A stretch of DNA of 64,000 nucleotides from Streptomyces mashuensis (GCF_014654785.1 NZ_BNBD01000012.1:1-64000); one strand, 5' to 3'; positions 1 to 8,823 are shown, numbered from the stretch's first letter. Translations and numbers: made by a program. Notes: generated from the sequence alone by a model not told the origin.

Positions 1-228
1 CACAACCGGGTCTTGAAGGCCGACGTCACGCGAACCCCCGAATTCGCCAACAGCGTCTTCGTAGCACCGGGGGCTTCTGCGTGTCCGGCGCGTTCAACGG
101 CGGACGCCGACCACACTACCCCATCTGATGCGCTCCGGAATGAGTTGCATTCGGAATCGAAATGGAGTTAGCTGTTCACCCCGGGCCATGGTGGTCCGGA
201 TCAGGTGTGCCGCGAGGAGGTGTGAGCA
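1..228. other. Leader region of the first XRE gene; possible gene tail at the window edge
   Basis: A reading frame on the plus strand is open from base 1 to a TAG at about 169-171. It has no recognisable motif and could be the tail of a gene that starts outside the window. A possible promoter for the regulator is TTGCAT (about 147-152), 17 bases, then TTAGCT. A strong ribosome binding site (GAGGAGG, 214-220) precedes the GTG at 229. Confidence 0.3.
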
Positions 229-774
229 GTGAGCAGTGACGAAGGTGCCGCCCGCGCCGGCCCCGACCGGCCCCTGCCGGAGAACAACGTGGCCGAACGC
301 ATCAAGCTCGAGCGCGAGATCCGCGGCTGGAGCACGCAGAAGCTGGCGGAGCGGATGGCCGAGGTCGGCCATCCGGTGAACCAGTCCGCGATCTGGCGCA
401 TCGAGAGCGGCAAGCCTCGCCGTAGGGTCAACCTCGACGAGGCCCTCGGCTTCTGCAAGGTCTTCGACATCCCGCTCGACGACCTGGCCAGCCCGCCGGG
501 CCACGTCTCCAACGCCGAGGTGCGCAGGCTCGTCGGCGAATACGTCGAGCGCTGGAAGGACTGGCGGGCCGCCCGCAAGCCCCTGGACCGCGCCAAGGCC
601 GACATCGACGACTACATCAAGGCCCACCCCGACCAGGCGGACATGGTCAAGGGCCTGCTCACCTACGAACTCTCCGGCGCCGCCGGTAACGACTTCACGC
701 GCTACGACTCCGTGCCCGCCCGGCACCGGAGCCTGCTCGGCGACGCCGCTCCTGCCAAGCCCGACGCCGAATAA
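229..774 (+). CDS. XRE-family helix-turn-helix regulator (181 aa)
   Basis: A DNA-binding regulator expected to control the integration and excision genes beside it. The HTH domain spans about residues 21-86, with ERIKLEREIRGWS at the first helix and SAIWRIESGK in the recognition region. The C-terminal part is helical and has no known domain. The GTG start is chosen because GAGGAGG lies about 8 bases upstream. The protein is clearly homologous to the XRE protein at 40828-41343, which holds the same place in the tRNA-Pro element: both read RIKLERE..GWST and AxWRIExGK and precede an excisionase-like gene and an integrase. Its target genes are inferred from this order only. Confidence 0.85.
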   Translation: MSSDEGAARAGPDRPLPENNVAERIKLEREIRGWSTQKLAERMAEVGHPVNQSAIWRIESGKPRRRVNLDEALGFCKVFDIPLDDLASPPGHVSNAEVRRLVGEYVERWKDWRAARKPLDRAKADIDDYIKAHPDQADMVKGLLTYELSGAAGNDFTRYDSVPARHRSLLGDAAPAKPDAE

Positions 775-909
775 CCGCTTCACCTGACGCTCCGGCGCTA
801 CGAACGCCGGACGGCAGGCAGCACATCAACAACGCCCATCCCTGAACGATCGATACGGCATGGCCTGGGGTTGCCGCCCCTTCACGGCTGGCCGGGACGA
901 GGATCACCC

Positions 910-1209
910 TTGCCCAAGAACGCCCTGCCCGTTTCCCAGATCGCCCATCTCCTCGGCGTCCCGGAGGAGAACCTCCGCACGCTCATGGCGGAGCGGAAGG
1001 GCTCCCACGGCGACCCCACGCTCGTCGGGCTCACCGTCGCCGAAGCCGCCCGGCGTATCGGCATCGGCCGCACCAAGATGTACGAGTACGTCACCTCCGG
1101 CGAGATCACGTCCGTGAAGATCGGCAGCCTTCGCCGAATACCCGCAGAGGCGGTGAACGAGTTCCTCGCACGGCGCCTGACCGCCGGCGACCTCGCGGCT
1201 GCGGCCTGA
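910..1209 (+). CDS. Excisionase-like helix-turn-helix protein (99 aa)
   Basis: A small MerR/Xis-type DNA-binding protein, probably the directionality factor for the integrase 11 bases downstream. Residues 40-88 form the HTH: the helix TVAEAARRIGIGRTKMYEYV is followed by the wing GEITSVKIGSLRRIPAEAV, typical of the excisionase-family domain. Residues 1-39 contain a second HTH-like stretch (VSQIAHLLGVPEENL). I prefer the TTG at 910 because an in-frame start further upstream (871) has no ribosome binding site, while GACGAGGA lies just before 910. The start codon is the least certain part. Confidence 0.75.
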   Translation: MPKNALPVSQIAHLLGVPEENLRTLMAERKGSHGDPTLVGLTVAEAARRIGIGRTKMYEYVTSGEITSVKIGSLRRIPAEAVNEFLARRLTAGDLAAAA

Positions 1210-1220
1210 GGGGCGGCGAC

Positions 1221-2492
1221 ATGACAAGATCTCGCCAGCCGAATGGTGCCTCATCCATCTACCAGGCCAAGGACGGCCGTTGGCACGGCCGCGTCACGGT
1301 CGGCGTCAAAGACGACGGCACTCCCGACCGGCGCCACGTCTCCAGCAAGACGCGCGCCGAGGTGACCAAGAAGGTCCGTGAACTCGAGCGGCAGCGCGAT
1401 GCCGGCACCGTCCGTAAGACCGGTCAGTCCTGGACGGTCAAGACCTGGCTGACCCACTGGGTGGAGAACATCGCCGCCCTGCATGTCTCCGAGAACACCA
1501 TCGACGGCTACCGCGTCGCGGTCTACCACCACCTCATCCCCGGTCTCGGCGCCCACCGGCTGGAGAAGCTGGAGCCGGAGCACCTGGAGCGCTTCTACAA
1601 GAAGATGCAGGACACCGGCAGCGCCGCCGGCACGGCCCACCAGGCTCACCGGACCGTACGCGCCGCCCTGAACGAGGCCGTACGCCGCCGCCACATCACC
1701 GTCAATCCGGCCACTATCGCCAAGGCGCCCCGCCTCGAAGAGGAAGAGGTCGAGCCCTACTCGGTGGAGGAGGTCCAGCGGATCCTGCTGGAGGCCGAAG
1801 GCCACCGCAACACCGCCCGCTGGGTCATCGCCCTGGCTCTCGGCCTCCGCCAGGGCGAGGTGCTCGGCCTCCAGTGGACCGACGTCGACTGGGAGGCCGG
1901 GGTGATCCGCGTCAGCCGCGGTCGGCTCCGCCCCCGGTACAAGCACGGCTGCGGCAACCGCTGCGGACGCAAACCCGGGTACTGCCCGCAGAAGATCAAC
2001 ATCCGGCGCGAGACCAAGAACACTAAGTCCCGCGCGGGCAAGCGGCCCATCGGCGTGCCGGAGGAGCTGATGAAGCTCCTCCGACGGCACAAGGAGGAAC
2101 AGGACCGGGAACGCCGCCTGGCACGCGACCTGTGGGTGGAGAAGGGGTACGTCTTCACCTCACCGACGGGTGAGCCGCTGAACCCCAACACCGACTACCA
2201 CAAGTGGAAGGACCTGCTGAAGGCGGCCGGAGTCCGCGAAGGGCGCCTCCACGACGCCCGCCACACGGCCGCCACGGTCTTGCTGATCCTCGGCGTCCCC
2301 GACGCGATCGTCGACGCCATCATGGGCTGGGAGCCCGGCAAGTCGGCACGCATGCGCCGCCGCTACCAGCACCTGACGGGCCGCGTCTTGCAGGACACCG
2401 CCGCCAAGATCGATGGCCTGCTGTGGGGCACGGATAAGGCCACGGGAGACATCGTGTCCGACGCCGGCCAAAGCCCGTTTCACGCAGCGTGA
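1221..2492 (+). CDS. Tyrosine-family site-specific integrase (423 aa)
   Basis: Recombinase for integration and excision of the element. The N-terminal arm-binding domain covers about residues 8-50, the SAM-like core-binding domain about 70-155, and the catalytic domain about 180-395. Catalytic residues visible are Arg210 (GLRQGE), His344 and Arg347 (LHDARH) and the nucleophile Tyr382 (RRYQHL). The usual GH motif reads GW (Trp370), a tolerated variant. A Cys-containing insertion at residues 242-256 (C244, C248, C255) sits between the first Arg and the His box and may bind zinc; I recall similar insertions in other Streptomyces integrases. The gene ends at a strong terminator convergent with hsdR. 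Confidence 0.93.
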   Translation: MTRSRQPNGASSIYQAKDGRWHGRVTVGVKDDGTPDRRHVSSKTRAEVTKKVRELERQRDAGTVRKTGQSWTVKTWLTHWVENIAALHVSENTIDGYRVAVYHHLIPGLGAHRLEKLEPEHLERFYKKMQDTGSAAGTAHQAHRTVRAALNEAVRRRHITVNPATIAKAPRLEEEEVEPYSVEEVQRILLEAEGHRNTARWVIALALGLRQGEVLGLQWTDVDWEAGVIRVSRGRLRPRYKHGCGNRCGRKPGYCPQKINIRRETKNTKSRAGKRPIGVPEELMKLLRRHKEEQDRERRLARDLWVEKGYVFTSPTGEPLNPNTDYHKWKDLLKAAGVREGRLHDARHTAATVLLILGVPDAIVDAIMGWEPGKSARMRRRYQHLTGRVLQDTAAKIDGLLWGTDKATGDIVSDAGQSPFHAA

Positions 2493-2493
2493 C

Positions 2494-2527
2494 GAGGCCC
2501 GGCAACCGCCACAGGTTGCCGGGCCTC
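2494..2527. terminator. Bidirectional hairpin between int and hsdR
   Basis: A perfect 14-bp stem (2494-2507 with 2514-2527) and a 6-base loop lie between the convergent integrase and hsdR genes. There is no T-tract, which is common in high-GC actinobacterial terminators. Confidence 0.85.
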
Positions 2528-2537
2528 TGCCCATTCG

Positions 2538-5500
2538 TCAGTCGACGAGGTAATGGGCTTCGATGTAGGCGACGGTGGAGCCGTACGGTTCCCCTACCGG
2601 CTTCAACATGTACCGGCGGAAGACCGCGGCGGTGGCACGGCGGACGCCGCGGTTACGGGCCTCGGCGTTGTCCCATGACTGGGCGAGGGTGCGCTTGACC
2701 ACCTGGTCAATCTCCTCGGCCAGGTTTCGCTCTGTGACGGTGAGGCCGGACGGTGCGTGGTCGTGGATGATCCGCGACAGGACACCTACATGGTCATCAT
2801 CCAGCACCACGGCTTCGTCGGGGTGCTTCTCGGCGTTCACGATGGCACGGGCGACTCGGAGTGCGTCGGCCAGGAACTCCAGGGCGTCCTGGGCGTTTTG
2901 GATGATCCGGTCCCGCAGCTGTCTGATGCGCTCTGCCAGGGCGGTGTACTTCGCGGACCCCGGCTCGACCCCCCTTTCGAGGGCGGCCTTGATCTGGTCC
3001 AGGATCTCCGCCGCAGACGGCGGCCTCTTGTCTTCGCTGTCGTCCTTGCCGGACTTGGGGCGGACGAGGGCCAGCAGTTCCTTGAGGATGGCGATGCCCT
3101 GGGCGTCGAGGACGAGGGGTTCCTCCTGGGAAGCGACCACAGAGAAGGAGTGGACGTGGGCATTGATTATCTCCAGGACCATCGGTCCCAGCTCGCCCAG
3201 GCGTTCCTTCCTCTCCTCGTCGGAGGACTTCTTGAACAGGGTCGTGTACGCGGACCCGAACAGCCCGAACCCGTCCTGGTACTTGGCGATCCGCTTGTCG
3301 GTGTTGATGAGCGGGTACAGGCGGGCCAAGAGCCGGTAGTCCTTGGAGAACACCTCGGCGGCGACAGGGTCGGCGTCGAGGAAGACGTTAATGGCTCGTA
3401 CCGACTCGTACCCGTGGACCGTGAGGTCTAGTCCGTCCACCTTCGCAAACAGGTCTTCGATACGGGCGAAAGTGGTGCGGAACTCGGCGACCAGGTCGGT
3501 CACGTCGGTGACGAACCCCCCACCCTTGCCAGCGGCCCCCTCCGCGGTGGGGTCGACGACGGCCCGCTGGACCTCCTCGGCCAGGCTGATGTAGTCCACG
3601 ACCACACCGGAGGTCTTCACGAACCCGGTCGGGGAGACCCAGGTGCGGTTCGGCCGGGTGATCGTCTGGAACAGGTTGTGGGCCTTCAGTGGCTTGTCCA
3701 GGTAGAGGACGCCCTCGTTGGGAGCGTCGAACCCCGTCATCAGTTTCGCGGTCACCACCAGGAAGCACAACGGATCGTCCGGGGCGAGGAAGCGCCGCTT
3801 CTGGTCCTCCTCGTCGACCTCCGAGAGCCTGTACGGTCGCATGGCGGGATCTTCGTCTTTGGAGTCCTTGACGTGGACGTTGACCTCGGCGGTGATCCGG
3901 TCGTGCTTGCCGACCTCGGCGAGCACCTGTGACGCCTCGAAGCCGGCCAGCAGCTCGTTGATCTTGTCCGTGTATGCCACCGCAAGCTCACGGTTGTAGG
4001 CGACAACCTGGGCCTTGAGCCCGTTGCGGTAGGCGCCGGCCAGGTAGTGATCCACGATGTCCTGGCAGACCGTCTGTATGCGTTCGGGGTTGGCGAACAC
4101 CGAGGTGAGGCGCCCGAACTTACGGGACAGAGTTTCACGGTCTGGGTCGTCGAGGTCGAATTCGTCGGCGAACTGGTCGAACTCGGCTTGCAGGGCTTGG
4201 TCGTTCATCTCGAAGGTGACCGGGTGCGGGTCCAGCATGACCGGGACGGTGGCCTCGTCATGCAGGGATCGGGACACCGAGTATCGGTGCAGCACCCTGC
4301 CCGGGTCGGTCTCCTCGCCGAAGAGGGCGAAGGTGTCGGTGGCGAGGTTTCTGATCGGGGTGCCGGTCATGCCGAAGAACTTCGCGTGCGGCAACGCTGC
4401 ACGCATCTGCCCGGCCAGAGAGTCCTCCTTGGAGGACTGGGTGCGGTGTGCCTCGTCGACCAGCACGATGATGTTGCGGCGGGTTGACAGGTTCTTGCCG
4501 GCGTCGGCGAACTTGTGGACGGTGGTGGAGATAACGCCGCGTACGTCGTCGGCCAGCAGGGAACGCAGCTTCTTGCTGGTGGCGGGCTGGTGGAAGTAGG
4601 CGTCCCCCATCGCGGAGGTGAACACCCCAGAGGTCTGCCGGACGAGGTCGGTGCGATCCGAGAGCAGGATGATCGTTGGCGAATCGGTGCGAGTGTCGGC
4701 CAACAGCAGGGAGGCGGCGAACACCATCAGCAGTGTCTTCCCACTGCCTTGGTGGTGCCAGATCAGCCCCTTCCGGCCGTCGGCCAGGACCCGCTTGTGG
4801 ATCAGATGGGCGGCTTCCATCTGCGGATAGCGGGGCAGGTACTTCTTGTCCACCCCGCCCCCGGAGGTGCTGAAGAGGGTGAAGTTGGCGAGCATATCCA
4901 GGACCGTGGCCGGGGCGAGCAGCAACTCGACAGAGCGTTGCACGTCGGCCTGCCCGGAAAGAGCCTCATCGTCGGCAGTGGACCGGAACGGCTGCCACAA
5001 ATTCAGGGGCGCACCGGCGGCACCGAATCGCAGCTTCAGTCCATCGGAGGCGATGGCGAAGACGTTGGGGGTGAAGAACCATGGGTACTCGGTGGCGTAC
5101 ACCTCGTTGATCTCGCGGGCGGCGCCGGCCCACCCGGACTTCGCGGTCGGTGACTTCACCTCTACGACAACGAGGGGCAGGCCGTTGACCCAGTAGACGA
5201 GGTCGAACCGTCGGGGGGTCTTGCCAGGGATGGTTATGGTCACCTCGTCCGACACGACCAGCGTGTTGGCGATTGGATGCTCGAAGTCGACGAGCTTCAG
5301 GGCGTGCCACACGCCGTCGGCGTGCCGGAACTCCTTTTGCCCACGCAGCAGTTTCAGCACCTGCTCATTGGCCCGCACCAGCCCGCCCTCGACGGCGTTG
5401 ACCGTGGCGACGATCTCCTCGACCACGGCGTCCACGTCGAACCCGTCGATCACCTCAGGGTTAAGTCGGACGATGGCGTCCCGCAGATGGCTGACGATCA

Positions 5501-5615
5501 CCGTCTGCGTCGTCTCACGCGGCAGCGACCTGCCGGCTGTGAAGTTCCACCCCATTGGCAAGGACCATTGGATCATTAAGTTCTGGAACTCGCGCTCTCG
5601 AATGCCCTTTGTCAC
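2538..5615 (-). CDS. hsdR: Type I restriction enzyme, R subunit HsdR (1025 aa)
   Basis: Endonuclease and translocase subunit of a type I restriction system; it cuts unmethylated foreign DNA after ATP-driven translocation. The N-terminal PD-(D/E)xK nuclease shows Asp138 and Glu152-x-Lys154 (RFDLV then VEVKSP). The SF2 helicase motor has Walker A GSGKT at 290-294 and DEAH at 387-390 (VDEAHRTQ), followed by a C-terminal helical domain. About 1,000 residues is the usual family length. The GTG start at 5615 lies 3 bases beyond the hsdS stop, so hsdM, hsdS and hsdR are probably one operon. All catalytic motifs are intact. Confidence 0.96.
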   Translation of the reverse strand: MTKGIREREFQNLMIQWSLPMGWNFTAGRSLPRETTQTVIVSHLRDAIVRLNPEVIDGFDVDAVVEEIVATVNAVEGGLVRANEQVLKLLRGQKEFRHADGVWHALKLVDFEHPIANTLVVSDEVTITIPGKTPRRFDLVYWVNGLPLVVVEVKSPTAKSGWAGAAREINEVYATEYPWFFTPNVFAIASDGLKLRFGAAGAPLNLWQPFRSTADDEALSGQADVQRSVELLLAPATVLDMLANFTLFSTSGGGVDKKYLPRYPQMEAAHLIHKRVLADGRKGLIWHHQGSGKTLLMVFAASLLLADTRTDSPTIILLSDRTDLVRQTSGVFTSAMGDAYFHQPATSKKLRSLLADDVRGVISTTVHKFADAGKNLSTRRNIIVLVDEAHRTQSSKEDSLAGQMRAALPHAKFFGMTGTPIRNLATDTFALFGEETDPGRVLHRYSVSRSLHDEATVPVMLDPHPVTFEMNDQALQAEFDQFADEFDLDDPDRETLSRKFGRLTSVFANPERIQTVCQDIVDHYLAGAYRNGLKAQVVAYNRELAVAYTDKINELLAGFEASQVLAEVGKHDRITAEVNVHVKDSKDEDPAMRPYRLSEVDEEDQKRRFLAPDDPLCFLVVTAKLMTGFDAPNEGVLYLDKPLKAHNLFQTITRPNRTWVSPTGFVKTSGVVVDYISLAEEVQRAVVDPTAEGAAGKGGGFVTDVTDLVAEFRTTFARIEDLFAKVDGLDLTVHGYESVRAINVFLDADPVAAEVFSKDYRLLARLYPLINTDKRIAKYQDGFGLFGSAYTTLFKKSSDEERKERLGELGPMVLEIINAHVHSFSVVASQEEPLVLDAQGIAILKELLALVRPKSGKDDSEDKRPPSAAEILDQIKAALERGVEPGSAKYTALAERIRQLRDRIIQNAQDALEFLADALRVARAIVNAEKHPDEAVVLDDDHVGVLSRIIHDHAPSGLTVTERNLAEEIDQVVKRTLAQSWDNAEARNRGVRRATAAVFRRYMLKPVGEPYGSTVAYIEAHYLVD

Positions 5616-5618
5616 GGC

Positions 5619-6905
5619 TCAGACCCCCAGTTCGGCAGTATCGATGCTGATGGTTCCGTCCAGCAGGCCCGATAGCAGAGCGGCACGGACCCGACGGAGC
5701 CTGCCCGCCTCTGCGCGAGACGCCCTTCCGAGTGAACGTACCGAAAGGACCGTCGAAGCAATCTTGCGCTGCTCAGTCAGTTCGGGCATTGGTACTTCAA
5801 GTCCAGCGATCTTCGACTGGCTGATGTTCTTCATGGAAGCCGAGCCAGAGGCGGCCATAACGATCTGCCTCCGCACCCCCGAAAGCGCCATAGCGACAAC
5901 CAGGAAGTCCGGGTCAAGGCCCTCGGCGGGGACCATACGAAGCGTCTTGTCGCTTAGATACAGACCATCTCGGACATCGGAGGGAACACGGCAGACCGCG
6001 CCGACGCGATTGATGGCGCCATTCGCCCGCGTGACCAGTACATCTCCTGCCCGCACCTCGGCCGACTTTGGCATCTCTGTTTCCGAGGCGAGCGTCTTGG
6101 CCTCGTCCGCGATGAAATGGAAGGCTACGACCGCGCTGACCTTGAGAACGCCTTGCTCGTCTTCTTTGGGCGGTGTATCGACGGCCTGTGGGCTACGACC
6201 ACCCTCGATGCGACTAAGGTGGTCCCCGACACGGACATGAGCGTGTTCGGCCAGCATAGATTCGGCAATTGCGCCAGCGGTTGTGTCGGCAGCACTTGCT
6301 TCACGGTCGAGCGCTGCGATTTGCTGGTCGACCGCGTCGAGCATCTCGACGATCCGCACCTGTACCTCACGGGGTGGGATCGGCAGTTGGATCTGCAAGA
6401 GTTGCTCTGGGTTGAGACGCTTGCGCCGTTGAACTGTCCCGCTCACTCGGTTCTTCATCTCCGCCCAAAGTCGTGGTGAGCCACAGACGTGCCTCATCCA
6501 GTCGGGCATCAGTTCTGGGCCAAGCGTGAACGTCGGGAACTCGTTGCTGACGACGAATCCATCGAACTCGGCAGGTACTACAGTGATCGGACCTTCCCAT
6601 GCGGTCAGTTTTCGCATCACGACCTGGTCAGCGCGCAGCACGTTCATTGCTGCGTACTCTGTATCTCCGCCGTCGAGTTCGCCTTTAGCGACAACCCCCT
6701 TTCCTGCATTGAGGACCCCGGCTAGGCGGTAGGTAGTTGCAGGCTTCATCGGTGTGCGCTGGATGTCGAGGCGCATCACCTCCCCGAGCGGACGAAGCGG
6801 ATAACCGTCACTCATCGAAGCCCTGGATCTCTGTGGTGGAACGGCTGCCTTGCGGCGCACAGGAGTCTCCAGGTCACCGAGGCTGATCTGCTGCCAGTCA
6901 CTCAT
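5619..6905 (-). CDS. hsdS: Type I restriction-modification specificity subunit HsdS (428 aa)
   Basis: Supplies DNA sequence recognition to the HsdM methylase and HsdR nuclease. It has two target-recognition domains separated by conserved helical spacers: IQLPIPPREVQVRIVEMLDA (about residues 210-235 of the long form) and VPMPELTEQRKIASTVLSV near the C terminus. Two in-frame starts compete. The ATG at 6905 overlaps the hsdM stop (ATGAGTGA), and the ATG at 6815 is 30 codons downstream. The second is preceded by what looks like a second hsdM 3' end, so the 90-bp stretch is probably a recombination scar and the 398-residue form may be the ancestral protein. Confidence 0.92.
   Translation of the reverse strand: MSDWQQISLGDLETPVRRKAAVPPQRSRASMSDGYPLRPLGEVMRLDIQRTPMKPATTYRLAGVLNAGKGVVAKGELDGGDTEYAAMNVLRADQVVMRKLTAWEGPITVVPAEFDGFVVSNEFPTFTLGPELMPDWMRHVCGSPRLWAEMKNRVSGTVQRRKRLNPEQLLQIQLPIPPREVQVRIVEMLDAVDQQIAALDREASAADTTAGAIAESMLAEHAHVRVGDHLSRIEGGRSPQAVDTPPKEDEQGVLKVSAVVAFHFIADEAKTLASETEMPKSAEVRAGDVLVTRANGAINRVGAVCRVPSDVRDGLYLSDKTLRMVPAEGLDPDFLVVAMALSGVRRQIVMAASGSASMKNISQSKIAGLEVPMPELTEQRKIASTVLSVRSLGRASRAEAGRLRRVRAALLSGLLDGTISIDTAELGV
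6815..6905 (-). repeat. Duplicated hsdM/hsdS junction inside the hsdS 5' end
   Basis: About 20 bases around the hsdM stop and hsdS start (near 6898-6918) recur almost unchanged at about 6808-6828. Read in the hsdM frame, the inner copy gives IQGFDE-stop, against IEGFDE-stop for the real hsdM end, and each copy is followed by ATGAGTGAC. The outer start reads MSDWQQISLG and the inner MSDGYPLRPLG, like the beginnings of two different hsdS genes. Confidence 0.7.
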
Positions 6906-8448
6906 CGAAGCCCTCGATGCCTGCGGCAGAGAGGACCGCGAGCATGCGCTGCTCGGTCTTTTCGCGCTCGGCCCGGGCGATGTTGTAGGCATCGATGAGG
7001 GTGCCGAGGTCCTCTTGCTCGGCGGCGGCCTGCTTGATGTAGCGGCCGATGTTGAGGTCGTACCCGTTGGCCACGATCTCTGTGGTGGGGACGAACCGCG
7101 CCGAGAGGCCATCCCCTCCGTTGCCGTCGGAGCCTGAGTGGTAGGCGGTCACGATGTCGGTGATGTCTGCATCAGTGAGGACGTGCCGGTTCTTGGCCTT
7201 GGTGAACCGTGTGGAGGCGTCGATGAACAGCACGCCGTCCTGCCGCCCCGGGGCCTTGGTGCCGGGTGTGCGGAATACGAGGACGCAGGTCGGAATCGTC
7301 GTGCTGTAAAAGAGGTTTGCGGGCAGCCCGATTACCGCTTCAAGCAAGTCGTCGTCCAGCACACGCTTGCGGATAGCTGCCTCCTGCCCACCTCGGAAGA
7401 GGACGCCGTGCGGCAGGACGACGCCGGCGCGGCCCTTCTTCGAATCCATGCTGGCGATCATGTGCTGCACGAATGCCCAGTCCGCCGACGACTGTGGGGC
7501 GACCCCTCCGATGGCGCGAGGGTCGTTGGTCCAGGGCTTCCACTTCATGCTGTAGGGCGGATTGGCGACGATCACGTCGAATTGCTTGACGGACCCGTCC
7601 GGCTTCTTGAAGCGCGGGTCCCTCAGGGTGTCGCCGACCTCAACCTTGAACTCGGTCAGGTTGTGCATGAAGAGGTTCATGCGGGCCACACCTGCGGTAT
7701 CCGTTACCGCCTCTTGCCCGTTCAAGCTGAGTGTGTACCCCCGCCCGCCGTGGGCCTTGAGGAAGTTCGCGGCGGCAATGAGCATGCCACCAGACCCGCA
7801 GGTCGGGTCGTACACCGACTCGTGGTTCTTGGGGTCCAGCAGCTCGATGATCAGCTCGACGACCTCACGCGGGGTGAAGAACTGGCCGGCGCGGGTGCCT
7901 GACCCGTCGGAGAAGCGCTTGAGCAGGTACTCGTACGCTCCACCGAGCACGTCGTGGGACATGTTGCCCTCGTGCATCTTGGGGGTGCGGTCCATCGCCC
8001 GCATGACCGACGCCAGCACCTCCCCTGGCAGCACCGTTTCGGAGGTCCAGGTCATGGACCCGAACAGACGGGAGAACTTGTCAGGGTTGGCCGACTCGAT
8101 GGCCTGGAGGGAAGCGCGAACCCGCTGGCCGAGGCCGTGCTGGGCGACGGTGGCGAGGATGGATGACCAAGAGGCGCGGCGCTCGGCGACGGTGCCAGGG
8201 AAGATGAAGGGGATCTTGAACGTCTGGTAGTTGCTGTACTCGACCTCGTCGGCTTCCTCGGGTGAGAGGTCGAGGTCCTCGTTCTCCTTGAGGAAGGTCT
8301 GGTGGGTGTGCTCCCAGGTATCCGACAGGTACTTCCAGAACATCAGTGGGAAGACGACCGAGGAGTACTGCGCTTCGGGCATCGCCACGCGCAGCTCGTC
8401 GGCGGCGTCCCACAACCGGTTCTCGATCTCCTGCTGGGTCACTGCCAT
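6898..8448 (-). CDS. hsdM: Type I restriction-modification methylase HsdM (516 aa)
   Basis: N6-adenine DNA methyltransferase subunit of the type I complex. The N-terminal HsdM helical domain covers about residues 8-150, followed by the Rossmann methylase. The AdoMet-binding motif DPTCGSGG is at 214-221 and the catalytic motif NPPYS at 296-300, as expected for N6-adenine enzymes. The ATG at 8448 (MAVTQQEIENRLW) fits the family N terminus; the frame stays open for 57 more codons upstream, but those lack family features. It is the first gene of the hsdMSR operon and overlaps hsdS by 8 bases. Confidence 0.95.
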   Translation of the reverse strand: MAVTQQEIENRLWDAADELRVAMPEAQYSSVVFPLMFWKYLSDTWEHTHQTFLKENEDLDLSPEEADEVEYSNYQTFKIPFIFPGTVAERRASWSSILATVAQHGLGQRVRASLQAIESANPDKFSRLFGSMTWTSETVLPGEVLASVMRAMDRTPKMHEGNMSHDVLGGAYEYLLKRFSDGSGTRAGQFFTPREVVELIIELLDPKNHESVYDPTCGSGGMLIAAANFLKAHGGRGYTLSLNGQEAVTDTAGVARMNLFMHNLTEFKVEVGDTLRDPRFKKPDGSVKQFDVIVANPPYSMKWKPWTNDPRAIGGVAPQSSADWAFVQHMIASMDSKKGRAGVVLPHGVLFRGGQEAAIRKRVLDDDLLEAVIGLPANLFYSTTIPTCVLVFRTPGTKAPGRQDGVLFIDASTRFTKAKNRHVLTDADITDIVTAYHSGSDGNGGDGLSARFVPTTEIVANGYDLNIGRYIKQAAAEQEDLGTLIDAYNIARAEREKTEQRMLAVLSAAGIEGFDE

Positions 8449-8738
8449 CAGTCGGGGGTGTCCTTGCTCGTGTCCGGGTGGCGGTCTAGAAGCCGTGGAG
8501 TCTCCGCGGGGCATCCTATTTTGGCCCCCTGACAACCAGGCTGTAGTCGACCTCTCTGCTGGTCGGTTCAAGGCGCCGGCTCGCGCGGGTGTGGCCCGCA
8601 CGTGGCCGCGAAGCCTCAAGTTGGTCCAGGAGGATCTTGGTCTTGATGCTGCCGACCATCACGGCCCCGGTGACCTGATCGTCGACAGAGAGCAGCCGAA
8701 GCCTGTCCGTGGCGATCCACGGCTGTCCGCCCCGCGCA
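8449..8738. other. Non-coding stretch between hsdM and the tRNA-Ser attachment region
   Basis: This should contain the hsdM promoter; an A/T-rich TAGGAT-like element lies on the minus strand near 8514-8519. The only open frame of note is 81 codons (minus strand, 8516-8761). It has no recognisable motif and runs through the direct repeats, so I do not call it a gene. Confidence 0.4.
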
Positions 8739-8760
8739 ACTGAGACCAAAACTGAGACCA
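8739..8760. repeat. Pair of direct repeats beside tRNA-Ser, possible integrase arm site
   Basis: ACTGAGACCA occurs at 8739-8748 and again at 8751-8760, a period of 12 bases, about 65 bases from the 3' end of tRNA-Ser on the element side. Both junctions of the tRNA-Pro element carry a similar pair with a period of 11 (23073-23090 and 45568-45585). Confidence 0.55.
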
Positions 8761-8770
8761 CGCGACGACG

Positions 8771-8801
8771 AAGGGTCCGACCGCTGAGCGGTCGGACCCT
8801 T
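8771..8801 (-). terminator. Hairpin terminator downstream of tRNA-Ser
   Basis: A perfect 13-bp stem (8771-8783 with 8789-8801) with a CTGAG loop lies 22 bases beyond the 3' end of the tRNA, the usual place for its terminator. Confidence 0.85.
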
Positions 8802-8823
8802 CGTTTGCCCAGGTGGGCGGCTG

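Larger units (their letters stand above)
1..8823. mobile_element. Right part of an integrated element at tRNA-Ser (partial)
   Basis: Inferred from content. An XRE regulator, an excisionase-like HTH protein and a tyrosine integrase (229-2492) are followed by a type I restriction-modification operon, and the segment stops at the 3' end of a tRNA-Ser gene, a favoured target of actinobacterial tyrosine integrases. Just inside that tRNA lies a pair of 10-bp direct repeats (8739-8760), placed like integrase arm sites. No second copy of the tRNA 3' end was found between base 1 and 8823, so the left attachment site should lie outside the window. That this integrase uses this tRNA is inference. Confidence 0.55.

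Noticed and set aside
94..783. A 229-codon minus-strand frame over the first XRE gene
   Set aside because: The plus-strand XRE gene has a clear HTH domain and ribosome binding site; the opposite frame has neither.
8516..8761. An 81-codon minus-strand frame next to hsdM
   Set aside because: No motif, no clear ribosome binding site, and it runs through the direct repeats of the attachment region.
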